From: AA29 sp041481445
GTDB taxonomy: Bacteria > Acidobacteriota > Vicinamibacteria > Fen-336
Direction: 5' to 3'
Assembly (NCBI GenBank): GCA_041481445.1
Contig: JBGPBV010000011.1
Location: 1-64,000 of the forward strand
DNA: 64,000 nt
Each line of letters begins with the position of its first letter. Positions within the stretch are counted from its first letter, which is position 1. Both the position numbers and the translations under genes were made by a program. The notes under the pieces were generated by a model that was given only the letters and a program-made list of their open reading frames with translations, was not told where the DNA came from and did not search any database. Shown here in pieces: positions 35,259 through 43,279 of the stretch.

Positions 35259-36449
35259 GTGAGCCGCCACCTCCGCAACCCGAGACTGCTGGGCGCCCTG
35301 GGCCTGGTCGCGGCCCTGCTCGCGGTGGCCCTGTGGCCCCGGGCCATCGAGTCGGACGTGGCCACCGTCCAGAAGGGCCCGTTGCGCGTCACCGTGGACG
35401 AGGAGGGCGAGACGCGCGTGCACGAGCGGTTCGTGGTCTCCGCGCCCGTGGCCGGGCGCGTCCTGCGCATCGAGCTGGAGCCGGGGGACGCGGTCGCGCG
35501 CGGCGCCGCCGTGGCCTCCTTCCTCCCCGTCGATCCCGTCCTGCTCGACGCGCGCGCCGCCGCGGAGGCGCGGGCGGGGGCGGGCGCCGCCGTGGCCAGC
35601 GTGGGCCGAGCGCGGGCGGAGCGCGAGCGGGCCCAGGCCGCCCTGGCCCTCGCCCGGTCGGACCTGGAGCGGACGCGCGCGCTGGCCGGCCAGCGGATCG
35701 TGTCCTCCGAGGCGCTCGAGGAGAAGGAGACGGCCTTCCGCGCCGCGGAGGAGGCCCTGCGCGCGGCGGAGTTCGGGGTGACCACCGCCGAGCACGAGCG
35801 CGAGATGGCCGAGGCCCGCGCCGCCCCGCCGTCCGCGGCCGGCGGCCGCGCGATCCCGATCCGCTCGCCCATCGACGGCGTCGTGCTCAAGCGCCTGCGG
35901 GAGAGCGAGTCGGTCCTGGGGGCGGGGGAGCCGCTCCTGGAGCTGGGGGACCCGCGCGAGCTCGAGATCGTCTCCGACCTGCTTTCCACCGACGCCGTCA
36001 AGGTCCGCCCCGGCAACCCCGTGCTGATCGAGCAATGGGGCGGCGACCGGACCCTCCGCGGCAAGGTGCGCCGCGTCGAGCCCTCCGGGTTCATGAAGGT
36101 TTCCGCCCTCGGAGTCGAGGAGCAGCGCGTCAACGTGATCGTGGACCTCGAGGACCCCCTCGAGGCCTGGAAGGCGCTCGGGGACGGCTACCGGGTCGAG
36201 GTGCGCATCGTGATCTGGGAGGCGCCCGACGTGGTCAAGGTCCCCACCACGAGCCTGTTCCGGCGTGGCGAGGAGTGGGCCGTCTTCGTGGTGGAGGGCG
36301 GCCGCGCCCGCCTCCGGCCGGTCACGATCGGCCGCCGCAACGGCCTGGAGGCGGAGGTGACGTCCGGGGTGGCGGCGGGCGCGCGCGTCATCGTGCACCC
36401 GAGCGACCGCGTCCAGGACGGCGTGCGCGTCGACGCCCGCGCGTCGTGA
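35259..36449 (+). CDS. HlyD/MacA-like periplasmic adaptor
   Basis: 396 residues. N-terminal anchor LGALGLVAALLAVALWP, then the lipoyl half-motif FVVSAPVAGRVLRIELEPGDAV. A coiled-coil hairpin spans about 95-190, rich in Ala, Arg and Glu (AERERAQAALALARSDLERTR, AEEALRAAEFGVTTAEHE). The second lipoyl half is IRSPIDGVVLKRL, followed by beta-barrel and membrane-proximal domains. It connects the FtsX permease to an outer-membrane channel. GTG at 35259, 4 nt after the permease stop. The coiled coil is short, comparable to MacA, which suits a TolC-type partner encoded elsewhere. Confidence 0.88.
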   Translation: MSRHLRNPRLLGALGLVAALLAVALWPRAIESDVATVQKGPLRVTVDEEGETRVHERFVVSAPVAGRVLRIELEPGDAVARGAAVASFLPVDPVLLDARAAAEARAGAGAAVASVGRARAERERAQAALALARSDLERTRALAGQRIVSSEALEEKETAFRAAEEALRAAEFGVTTAEHEREMAEARAAPPSAAGGRAIPIRSPIDGVVLKRLRESESVLGAGEPLLELGDPRELEIVSDLLSTDAVKVRPGNPVLIEQWGGDRTLRGKVRRVEPSGFMKVSALGVEEQRVNVIVDLEDPLEAWKALGDGYRVEVRIVIWEAPDVVKVPTTSLFRRGEEWAVFVVEGGRARLRPVTIGRRNGLEAEVTSGVAAGARVIVHPSDRVQDGVRVDARAS

Positions 36450-36499
36450 AGGGCGCGGGTGGATAATCGCTCCCGGGTCTTCTTCCGCGAGGTGACGCC

Positions 36500-37774
36500 G
36501 TGACCACGGTCGGACGCGGGCTCGCCGACGGGTACCTCCCGCCCGAGGAGATCGCGCGCGTGGCCGCGGAGGGGCTCGCCCGTCTTCCCCTGGACGGCCG
36601 GCGGGTCATCGTCCTCATCCCCGACGGGACGCGGACGATGCCGATGCCCCTGATGTTCGACGTCCTGGAGCGCGCGCTGGGGCCGAGGGTGGCCGCGCTC
36701 GACTACCTGGTCGCGCTCGGCACCCACATGCCGATGGACGACGAGCACCTGGGCCGGCTGGTGGGGCGCCCGGTGGCGGACGGCCGGGCCGGCGGCCGCC
36801 GGATCTTCAACCACCGCTGGGACGACCCCTCGACGTTCGTGGAGCTGGGGACGATCCCGGCCGCGGAGATCGCCGCCCTCACGGGCGGACGCCTGAAGGA
36901 GGCCGTGCCCGTCTCCCTCAACCGGCTCGTCGTCGAGTACGACCACGTGCTCGTCTGCGGGCCCGTCTTCCCGCACGAGGTGGTGGGCTTCTCCGGCGGG
37001 ACCAAGTACCTCTTCCCGGGGATCGCCGCCCCCGCCATCATCCACTTCACGCACTGGCTCGGCGCGCTCATCAGCAGCTACGAGGTGATCGGGACGGCGG
37101 AGACGCCGGTGCGCGCGGTGATCGACCGCGCCGCCTCCCTCCTCCACACGCCCGTCTCCCTCCTCGCCCTGGTGGTGACGCACGAGGGCGTGGCCGGCCT
37201 CTTCTGCGGCGACACCCACGAGGCCTGGCGGCAGGCGGCGGCCCTGTCCGCGCGGCGCCACATCGTCTGGCTCGACGAGCCCGTCGACCGCGTGCTCGCG
37301 GTCATGCCCCGGATGTACGACGACCTGTGGACGGCGGCCAAGGGCATGTACAAGACGGAGCCGGCGGTGGCGGACGGGGGCGAGGTCGTGATCTACGCGC
37401 CCCACGTGCCCGAGGTCAGCTACGTGCACGGCCGGCTCATCGACGAGGTCGGTTACCACTGTCGCGACTACTTCCTCGCGCAGTGGGACCGCTTCCGCGG
37501 CTACCCGGGGGGCATCCTGGCCCACTCCACGCACGTGAAGGGGCTGGGCACCTACGACGCGGGGCGGGCGGTGGAGACGCCGCGCATCCGCGTCACCCTC
37601 GCCACCGGCATCCCGCGCGAGCGCTGCCTTCGGATCAACCTCGGCTACCAGGACCCGGCGCGCGTGGACGCCGCGGCCTGGGCGGAGGCCGCGGGCGGGC
37701 GGGCCATGGTGGTCCCCCAGGCCGGGGAGATGCTGTACCGCGTGGGCCGGCCGCCGGTGGACTCCCTGCCATGA
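36500..37774 (+). CDS. LarA-family nickel-pincer racemase-like protein (DUF2088)
   Basis: 424 residues of the lactate racemase LarA superfamily. The catalytic set is recognisable: VFPHEVVGFSGGTKYLFPGI carries His159 and Lys169, and HFTHW follows with His185. The 10- and 16-residue spacings equal those of His174, Lys184 and His200 in Lactobacillus LarA. LarA enzymes use a nickel-pincer nucleotide made by LarB, LarC and LarE, none of which is in this window. The family includes racemases and epimerases of several hydroxyacids, so lactate is only one possibility. GTG at 36500 has GAGGTGA upstream, and TAATCG or GATAAT near 36463 may be the -10. The AbrB antitoxin follows directly. Confidence 0.85.
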   Translation: MTTVGRGLADGYLPPEEIARVAAEGLARLPLDGRRVIVLIPDGTRTMPMPLMFDVLERALGPRVAALDYLVALGTHMPMDDEHLGRLVGRPVADGRAGGRRIFNHRWDDPSTFVELGTIPAAEIAALTGGRLKEAVPVSLNRLVVEYDHVLVCGPVFPHEVVGFSGGTKYLFPGIAAPAIIHFTHWLGALISSYEVIGTAETPVRAVIDRAASLLHTPVSLLALVVTHEGVAGLFCGDTHEAWRQAAALSARRHIVWLDEPVDRVLAVMPRMYDDLWTAAKGMYKTEPAVADGGEVVIYAPHVPEVSYVHGRLIDEVGYHCRDYFLAQWDRFRGYPGGILAHSTHVKGLGTYDAGRAVETPRIRVTLATGIPRERCLRINLGYQDPARVDAAAWAEAAGGRAMVVPQAGEMLYRVGRPPVDSLP

Positions 37775-37794
37775 TTCGTGGCAACATTCGCACC

Positions 37795-38055
37795 ATGAAG
37801 ACCACCATGGATAGGGCGGGCCGGCTGGTGCTGCCCAAGGCCATCCGACGGGAGGCGAGGATCGAGGCGGGGGCGCAGCTGGAGGTCCGGGTCCGGGACG
37901 GCCGCATCGAGATCGAGCCGGCCCCCTTGGAGGTCACGATCGTCAAGCGGGGTGGCCTCACGGTGGCCGTGCCGCGGTCGCCGGTGCCTCCAATGACGGC
38001 GGCGGTCGTCGCGGAGACGCTCGACTCCGTCCGACGCCGCGGCTCCCGCGATTGA
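37795..38055 (+). CDS. AbrB/MazE-type antitoxin
   Basis: 86 residues with the swapped-hairpin AbrB DNA-binding motif at the N-terminus: MKTTMDRAGRLVLPKAIRREARIEAGAQLEVRV, followed by a short tail for toxin binding. ATG at 37795 aligns with family N-termini. ATG at 37771, overlapping the larA-family stop, would add eight residues. The stop overlaps the TTG start of the PIN toxin (TTGA). As an antitoxin it neutralises the toxin and represses its own promoter. The nearest promoter could lie within the end of the racemase-like gene. Confidence 0.85.
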   Translation: MKTTMDRAGRLVLPKAIRREARIEAGAQLEVRVRDGRIEIEPAPLEVTIVKRGGLTVAVPRSPVPPMTAAVVAETLDSVRRRGSRD

Positions 38056-38492
38056 GCCGTTACCTCCTCGACACCAACTGCCTCGTGGCCGCCGTCTGCT
38101 CCTGGCACGAGCATCACGAGGCGACGCGAAAGGAGCTGGAGCGGCGACAGGCGGCGGGGGACGTGGCGGTGTTGGCCGCGCATTCGCTGGCCGAGGCGTA
38201 CTCCGTGCTCACCCGGCTGCCCGAGCCATACCGATTGCGGCCGGAAGCGGCCCTCCCCCTGCTCGAGGCGAACTGGTCGAAAGCCCCCCTGGTCGCGCTG
38301 GCCTCGTCCGCGTATTGGCGCGTTCTCCGCCGATGCCGTGACGCCGGCATCCGCGGCGGAGCGGTGTACGACGCGCTGATCGCCGCCGTCGCGCAGAAGG
38401 CGCGTGTCACGACCGTGCTCACCTGGGACACGGACGGCTTCGAGCGGTTCCTCGAGGACGTGCCCGCGGTCCGGACGCCCCTCAGCCGATAG
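38052..38492 (+). CDS. vapC: PIN-domain toxin (VapC type)
   Basis: 146 residues with the four acidic PIN active-site residues in place: Asp7 (YLLDTNCLVAA), Glu48 (SLAEAYSVL), Asp107 (VYDALIAA) and Asp126/Asp128 (TWDTDGF). These coordinate Mg for ribonuclease activity. The start is TTG at 38052, overlapping the antitoxin stop by 4 nt; this rare start may hold toxin output below antitoxin. The 3' end overlaps the convergent metalloprotease by 11 bp. The AbrB-PIN pairing is a known type II toxin-antitoxin arrangement. Targets of VapC proteins are usually tRNA or rRNA; none is indicated here. Confidence 0.87.
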   Translation: MSRYLLDTNCLVAAVCSWHEHHEATRKELERRQAAGDVAVLAAHSLAEAYSVLTRLPEPYRLRPEAALPLLEANWSKAPLVALASSAYWRVLRRCRDAGIRGGAVYDALIAAVAQKARVTTVLTWDTDGFERFLEDVPAVRTPLSR

Positions 38493-40998
38493 GCGGTCCC
38501 GGCGGCGGCGTGGGGACGGGCGCCGGCTCGCCCGTGCGGCCGGGGCGGTCGAGGAAGCGCGCGATCGCGTCCACCGTGGACCGCCGGTCGGCGCCTTCCG
38601 CGTCGCGGCCCGGCGCCGCGCGCAGGCGCTGGGCGAGGTCGCGCAGGGCGGCCTCGTAGCCCGCGCGCACGGCGGCGTCGGAGGCGCGGTCGCCCGCGAC
38701 CTCCATCAGCCGGGACACCGCGACGTCGCGCACGGCCCGGCGGATGGCCGCCCGCGAGCCCTCTTCCGGCGCCGCCGCCGACAGGCGATCCACGAGCGCC
38801 TTCGTGACTTCCGCGAGCGACGGGTTCCGCGCGTCCTCGGCGTGGAAACGGTCGAGGCGGGCCGCCCGCGCGGGGTGAAGCAGGGCGCCGAGGGTGACGG
38901 CGGCGGAGGCGCGCACGGCGGCGATGGGATCGAAGACGGGCGCGGTCGCGCGCTCGAAGCGCTCCGCGGTGCCCGAGCCGTAGTGGGCGGCGGGAGGCGG
39001 GATGAGGTCCAGGATCCGCTGGGGCACGGCCAGGAAATCCGGCTCCAGCGTGGCCAGGGCCAGCCGCAGCGCCTCGCGCTGCCGCTCGGGGGCGACGATG
39101 CGCCGCACCGTCTCCGGCACCACCGTGCCCGCCGCCGGTCCCTTGGCCTCGCGCACCGCGTAGGTGAAGAAGACGCCGCCGAGCGACTTGAGCGCGGCCT
39201 CGAGCTGGTACCGGTGGTGGAGGTAGAGGGGCAGCAGGAGGGGCTCCAGCTCGGACAGCGGCTGGCCGGGGCGCAGGCTCGAGAGGCCGAAGTGCTCGAG
39301 GGCGATCCGCCGCACTTCCATCTCGTGGCGCAGCGACTCGATGGGGTCCGCCCCGTTGTCCCACACCGCGCCCAGCGGGTGGGCGGTGCCGGGATCGCGC
39401 GAGTGCTCGTCGGAGACGAACAGCATCCCCGCCTTCACGCCCTCGGCCACGATCCCGGCCAGCGCCGCCTCTTCATCCGTGCCCGGCGGGAGCTGCGAGT
39501 AGCCGTAGCGGATGGAGAAGGCGTCGAAGGGGCCGATCCCGCGGCCGTAGGCGTCGGAGAGGTCGAGGCGGCCGTCGCGGATCGAGACCTGCGGCGCCGG
39601 GTAGTCCATCACCGAGGCCCGGCCGTACGTGCTCGCCGCGAAGTTGTGGTCGAGGCCGAGGGTGTGGCCGACCTCGTGGGCAGCGAGCTGGCGGATGCGG
39701 GCCAGCGCCATCCCGGTAGGCGAGACCGAAGGGTCGAGCGTGGCCAGGATCTCCGGGTTCGGCCCCTCGTAGGGCGGGATGAGCCCGGAGGCGATCGTCA
39801 CGTCCTGGCGGATGCGGAGCGAGCCGAGGGAGACGTTGCCCTTGAGGATCTCGCCCGTGCGGGGGTCGATGACGGCCTCGCCGTAGGACCAGCCGCGGGT
39901 CGAGCGATGGACCCAGTTCACGACGTTGTAGCGGATGTCCATGGGGTCGGCGTCCTCGGGCAGGACGCGGACCTCGTACGCGTTGTGGAACCCGGCCTTC
40001 TCGAAGGCCTCCTTCCACCAGGAGGCGCCCTCCACCAGCGCGCTGCGGATGGGCTCGGGGGCCGCGTTGTCGACGTAATAGACGATGGGCTGCACCGCCT
40101 CCGACACCGCCGCCGAGGGGTCCCTCTTCTCCAGGCGATGCCGGGCGATGAAGCGCTTCTCCAGCGGGCCCGCGAACGGGCTCGCGTAGTCGTACACCTC
40201 GATGCCGAAGAATCCGGCGCGAGGGTCGAGCCGGCGCGGCACATAGCCCGGCGGCGGGAGCTGGACGAACGAGTGGTGCTCGCGCACGGTCAGGCTGTCC
40301 GGCACCGGCGTCACCGAGGAGACGAGCGCGCCCGGCCGTTCCCGCGTCACCAGCGTGATGGTGGCTTCGACCTCGGTGTTCCGGGGAAAGGCCTTGGTGC
40401 GGGGCAGGAACAGCGCGCTGCGGGCGCCGTCGACGCTGTAGCTGCCCTGCTGGGCGTCGCGCAGGCGCGCGGCCACGCCGTGGGCGTCGCGCAGGAAGAA
40501 GTCGGTGGCGTCGACGAGCACGCGCCCGCCGCTGTCCGCCTCGACCTTGAACGACCACAAGACGGAGGAGGCGAAGCTCTCCTCGACCGCCTTGCGCTCG
40601 GACGCGCTGCCTCCCAGGGCGCGGAAATGGAGGTTGGGCTGGACGAGCAGGACCTTGGGTCCCACGCGGTCGAAGCGCACCAGGTGCGTATCCCCGAGCT
40701 GGTTGCGGTCGAGTCCGATGGGATTGGACCCGACGCCCGCGGAGAGCGAGACCTGGTAGATCATCTCCTCGCCCATACGGGGGATCTCGAGGAAGAGCTT
40801 GCCCTCCTTGGCGTCCCAGTGGAGCGGCAGGAAGCCGTCCTGGTTCTCGAGCCTTGCCGTGCGCGTGGCCAGGGCGTCGGCGGGTGAGGGTGCCGGGCTG
40901 GGGCTGGGGGCGGCCGTGGCCGGCGTCCCCGCGCGGGGGGTCGAGGTGGTCGCACATCCGGTGAGCGCGATCAGCAGGAGGAAGGAGGGCAGGCGCAT
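38482..40998 (-). CDS. Zinc-dependent metalloprotease lipoprotein (DUF5117/DUF4953-type)
   Basis: 838 residues. The lipoprotein signal is MRLPSFLLLIALTGCA, with a lipidated Cys in LTGC, then a Pro/Ala/Ser linker. The N-terminal beta region (residues about 55-300, DGFLPLHWDAKEGKLFLEIPR, LGDTHLVRFDRVG) corresponds to DUF5117. The protease centre is AAHEVGHTLGLDHNFAAS, a metzincin-like HExxHxxGxxH, followed by SVMDYPAP (Met-turn). A C-terminal helical domain extends to the end. This family (often annotated zinc-dependent metalloprotease) is secreted or surface-attached in Bacteroidetes, Acidobacteria and others. ATG at 40998. Substrate unknown. Confidence 0.88.
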   Translation of the reverse strand: MRLPSFLLLIALTGCATTSTPRAGTPATAAPSPSPAPSPADALATRTARLENQDGFLPLHWDAKEGKLFLEIPRMGEEMIYQVSLSAGVGSNPIGLDRNQLGDTHLVRFDRVGPKVLLVQPNLHFRALGGSASERKAVEESFASSVLWSFKVEADSGGRVLVDATDFFLRDAHGVAARLRDAQQGSYSVDGARSALFLPRTKAFPRNTEVEATITLVTRERPGALVSSVTPVPDSLTVREHHSFVQLPPPGYVPRRLDPRAGFFGIEVYDYASPFAGPLEKRFIARHRLEKRDPSAAVSEAVQPIVYYVDNAAPEPIRSALVEGASWWKEAFEKAGFHNAYEVRVLPEDADPMDIRYNVVNWVHRSTRGWSYGEAVIDPRTGEILKGNVSLGSLRIRQDVTIASGLIPPYEGPNPEILATLDPSVSPTGMALARIRQLAAHEVGHTLGLDHNFAASTYGRASVMDYPAPQVSIRDGRLDLSDAYGRGIGPFDAFSIRYGYSQLPPGTDEEAALAGIVAEGVKAGMLFVSDEHSRDPGTAHPLGAVWDNGADPIESLRHEMEVRRIALEHFGLSSLRPGQPLSELEPLLLPLYLHHRYQLEAALKSLGGVFFTYAVREAKGPAAGTVVPETVRRIVAPERQREALRLALATLEPDFLAVPQRILDLIPPPAAHYGSGTAERFERATAPVFDPIAAVRASAAVTLGALLHPARAARLDRFHAEDARNPSLAEVTKALVDRLSAAAPEEGSRAAIRRAVRDVAVSRLMEVAGDRASDAAVRAGYEAALRDLAQRLRAAPGRDAEGADRRSTVDAIARFLDRPGRTGEPAPVPTPPPGPPIG

Positions 40999-41161
40999 GG
41001 CGCGGAAGTCTACCGGAAAGGACGCCGTCGACCGCGCCTACCTCGAGAAGTACCGGACCCCGAGCGCGATCAAGTTCGCGCGCGACCTCGGTCGCGAAGG
41101 GTCGCGGGCCACGACGACGGAACTGGTCCTGGGGCCGAGCCGCCGACTTAGTGGAAGTTGA
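40997..41161 (+). CDS. Possible small protein (54 residues), start overlapping the divergent protease start
   Basis: ATG at 40997 follows AAGGAGGG (40982-40989) at a 7 nt spacing. The 54-codon frame shows coding-like third positions for its first 40 codons (GDKA-type runs such as DAVDRAYLEKYRTPSAIKFARDLGRE). It has a basic helical character and no recognisable family. The Shine-Dalgarno match lies inside the divergent protease gene and could be chance, because its complement encodes part of that protein's signal. The two ATGs share the four bases CATG. The 3' end overlaps the next minus-strand gene by 14 bp. It could also be a fragment of a decayed gene. Confidence 0.3.
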   Translation: MARKSTGKDAVDRAYLEKYRTPSAIKFARDLGREGSRATTTELVLGPSRRLSGS

Positions 41162-41720
41162 TTCCGAACGAGTCGCACCGCACCCCGTTCGCTTCGGCGT
41201 ACATCGACTGGTAGTGCGGTCCCTTGGCCGTGATCGCCGGGTTCCAGGCGCTGTTGCCGGAGCGCTCGATCATGCCGGGGTTGCTGAAGACCCAGTTCGG
41301 CTCGGTGCGGTACGTGTGGTCGTTGCCGGCGTCCTTGGTGGTGGCGTCGAGGTGAACGCGGCAGCCGACCTGCGCCGAGGTCGCGCCCTTGCTGCCCGGC
41401 ACGATCTCGCCGTTGCACTCGACGAAGTACACGCTGCAGGCCACGCGGGCCACGGGATTGCGATTCTGCTCGCCCGAGTTGGGCTCGGGGGTCGGCGTCG
41501 CGCCGGGCGCGGGCGTGGGCGAGGTGCGCGGGGCCGGCGAGGCCACCGGCGTCGAGGGGACGGGGGTCGGGGTCGGCACCGGAACCTGCACGATGATGGT
41601 CGGCGTTCCCCCGGCCACGCCGGTAACGGCTGAAGGCCGGCTCGGCAGCTCTTCGGTAATCGTGTGGCACGCCATGGGTAAGGCTCCCAGGACGGCCAAG
41701 GTCAGGAGGACCCGTCGCAT
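41148..41720 (-). CDS. Secreted or lipoprotein of unknown function with Pro/Thr linker
   Basis: 190 residues. The N-terminus MRRVLLTLAVLGALPMACH is a signal with a lipobox-like LPMAC. A Pro/Thr/Ser-rich linker covers about residues 45-85. The C-terminal domain (about 90-190) has four Cys (VACSVYFVECNG, VGCRVHLDATTKD, GVRCDSFG), probably two disulfides. It is mostly beta. I chose ATG at 41720 rather than TTG at 41732. The promoter region contains a 19 bp dyad between the putative -35 and -10. No family recognised. Confidence 0.65.
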   Translation of the reverse strand: MRRVLLTLAVLGALPMACHTITEELPSRPSAVTGVAGGTPTIIVQVPVPTPTPVPSTPVASPAPRTSPTPAPGATPTPEPNSGEQNRNPVARVACSVYFVECNGEIVPGSKGATSAQVGCRVHLDATTKDAGNDHTYRTEPNWVFSNPGMIERSGNSAWNPAITAKGPHYQSMYAEANGVRCDSFGINFH

Positions 41721-41750
41721 CCGCACCCCCAAGGAAGCTAGAAACTAGAT

Positions 41751-41783
41751 GAGATAGTGCCATGGATCATGGCACCAAATCAA
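41751..41783 (-). promoter_or_regulatory. Promoter with a 19 bp dyad between -35 and -10
   Basis: On the minus strand TTGATT (41783-41778), an 18 bp spacer, then CACTAT (41759-41754). The spacer region contains the dyad GTGCCATG-GAT-CATGGCAC (41757-41775), perfect arms of 8 bp. A dyad inside the spacer is the layout used by MerR-type activators, but it could also be a plain operator or a hairpin ending the exbD-like transcript. Confidence 0.45.
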
Positions 41784-41864
41784 GATATTTCTGCGATCAT
41801 TTTGGGTGTGCCGTCTGCCCCTCGGCGACTCCGGATGGCGACTCGTTCTGGAACGACTCGGCGC

Positions 41865-42281
41865 TCAGCCGCCCACGCGCGGGCGCGTCGCGAGGCCGAT
41901 CTCGGCGACCCCGGCCCGCCGGCAGGCCTCGAGGACGCGGGCGACTGTCGCGTAGTCCGCGTCCCGGTCCGCCTGCACGACGATGGGGACGGGTCCCCTC
42001 GACGTGTCCACGCGCGCCCGCACGTAGGCGTCGAGGGCGTCCAGGTTCGGCATGGCGTCCGTTCCCACGGAGACGCCGCCCGTCGCGGTGACCACCACGA
42101 CGAGCGGATCTTCCGGGTGCGCGCGGGCGTTCCGCGCGTCCGGGAGCGGGACCGGTGGCGTCCTCATCGCCGGCACCGCGATCATGAAGATGATGAGCAG
42201 CACGATCATGATGTCGGCCATCGGGGTGACGTTGATGTCCGCGCTGAGGCCTGATCGCTTGACGCTCGTGCGCATCGCCAT
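41865..42281 (-). CDS. exbD: ExbD/TolR-family protein
   Basis: 138 residues. A short cytoplasmic tail (MAMRTSVKRSGLSADINVTPMADIM) leads into one transmembrane helix (IMIVLLIIFMIAVPAM) that holds the conserved Asp of the ExbD/TolR family (PMAD) used in proton translocation. The periplasmic domain (VPLPDA, VVVTATGGVSVG, VQADRDADYATVARVLEACRRAGV) matches the TolR/ExbD C-terminal fold. No ExbB/TolQ or TonB gene is beside it, so it must work with partners from another locus. It may power the TonB receptor at 8536-11829. ATG at 42281. Confidence 0.9.
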   Translation of the reverse strand: MAMRTSVKRSGLSADINVTPMADIMIVLLIIFMIAVPAMRTPPVPLPDARNARAHPEDPLVVVVTATGGVSVGTDAMPNLDALDAYVRARVDTSRGPVPIVVQADRDADYATVARVLEACRRAGVAEIGLATRPRVGG

Positions 42282-42336
42282 GCCGGTTTCGACACCGGGA
42301 CCGGGCCCGGGGTTCCGGCGGCGAGCGCGTCTCCCG

Positions 42337-43224
42337 TCAGTCCTCCAGGGCGCTGCGGGCCGCGCGCTCCGCGATCTCGAGGACCTTCGCCGCCCGGTCG
42401 AGGGAGGCGAACGCCTCCCCCAGCGGCAGGCTGATCTCCGGGAGCTGGCGCATCCATTCCATCAGCGAGGGCGAGACGGTGGCCAGCTCTCGGAGCTGGG
42501 TGGCCGCCTTTCCATAGGCGGGGTCGCGCGGCAGGGTGGCCAGGCTCTCCCGGATGGTGGCGCGCGCCGCCGCCATCTGGTCCGCGGCCTCTTCGAGCGG
42601 CCCGCGCAGGGTATCGCCACCTTTCCCGCGTGAGGCCTCGCGCCCCGGGCGCCCGGTGCGGGCGGCGCCCAGGACCTCCTCGACCATGCCCGGCAGCGGA
42701 GTGACCGCCTTGACCACCGACGAGAGCGTCTCCGCCAGCAGGGGCGACACCCGCGCGAACTCGCGCAGGGGCTCGGTCAGCGGCTCGTAGTCTTCGGCCC
42801 GCGGGAGCCGCAGCAGCGATTCCGCCCAGCCGTGGTGCGTGGCCGCCAGCGTCTCCGCGACCTCGCCCAGGCTCCGCGCCGCCATGTCCAGCGGCCCCAC
42901 CGCCGCGCGCACCGCCTCCAGGCTCTCCACCAGCCGGGGCGCGCTCTGCGCGAGCTCGTAGAGGTGGTCGGCCAGTGGCTCGAAGTCCTCGGCCCGCGGC
43001 AGCTCGGCCGCGGAACGGGCCAGGAGGTCGGCACTCTCGCCCAGCCGCGTCACGAGGCCGGCGGGCGCGGACATCGCATCCGTGTTCGCGGCCACGACCT
43101 GTCGCAGCGCCGCCACCTCCTCGCGCAGCGCGGCCAGGACCCCTTCGACGGACGTCGTGCCGGCGGTCGCCGGGGCCGCGGGGCGGCGGCGCGGAGCCGG
43201 CTTGCGCTTCGCGGCGTTCGGCAT
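42337..43224 (-). CDS. Helical three-repeat protein, unknown
   Basis: 295 residues from ATG 43224; a TTG/GTG further upstream would lack a promoter. After a basic N-terminus (KRKPAPRRRPAAP) the protein is predicted almost wholly helical. It contains three related units of about 30 residues: LPRAEDFEPLADHLYELAQSAPRLVESLEAV, LPRAEDYEPLTEPLREFARVSPLLAETLSSV and LPRDPAYGKAATQLRELATVSPSLMEWMRQL. I recognise no family. The basic tail could bind nucleic acid or phospholipid. A TATTAA -10 lies 10 nt before the ATG, so the leader is very short. It precedes the exbD-like gene by 55 nt and may be co-transcribed with it. Confidence 0.6.
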   Translation of the reverse strand: MPNAAKRKPAPRRRPAAPATAGTTSVEGVLAALREEVAALRQVVAANTDAMSAPAGLVTRLGESADLLARSAAELPRAEDFEPLADHLYELAQSAPRLVESLEAVRAAVGPLDMAARSLGEVAETLAATHHGWAESLLRLPRAEDYEPLTEPLREFARVSPLLAETLSSVVKAVTPLPGMVEEVLGAARTGRPGREASRGKGGDTLRGPLEEAADQMAAARATIRESLATLPRDPAYGKAATQLRELATVSPSLMEWMRQLPEISLPLGEAFASLDRAAKVLEIAERAARSALED

Positions 43225-43234
43225 GACGCACACC

Positions 43235-43272
43235 TTAATACACACGGCGGCGCCGCCGGTTCCGGGTAGACT
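43235..43272. promoter_or_regulatory. Divergent promoters around a 14 bp palindrome
   Basis: Minus -10 TATTAA (43240-43235) and plus -10 TAGACT (43267-43272) face apart. The perfect palindrome CGGCGGCGCCGCCG (43245-43258) lies between them. Both -10 boxes lie 7-10 nt from their start codons (43224 and 43280), suggesting leaderless or nearly leaderless messages. Confidence 0.45.
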
Positions 43273-43279
43273 CCGCCGC

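Noticed and set aside
41460..41600. Tandem DNA repeat in the Pro/Thr linker region
   Set aside because: It encodes a low-complexity PT/PS linker with irregular spacing rather than a maintained DNA repeat.
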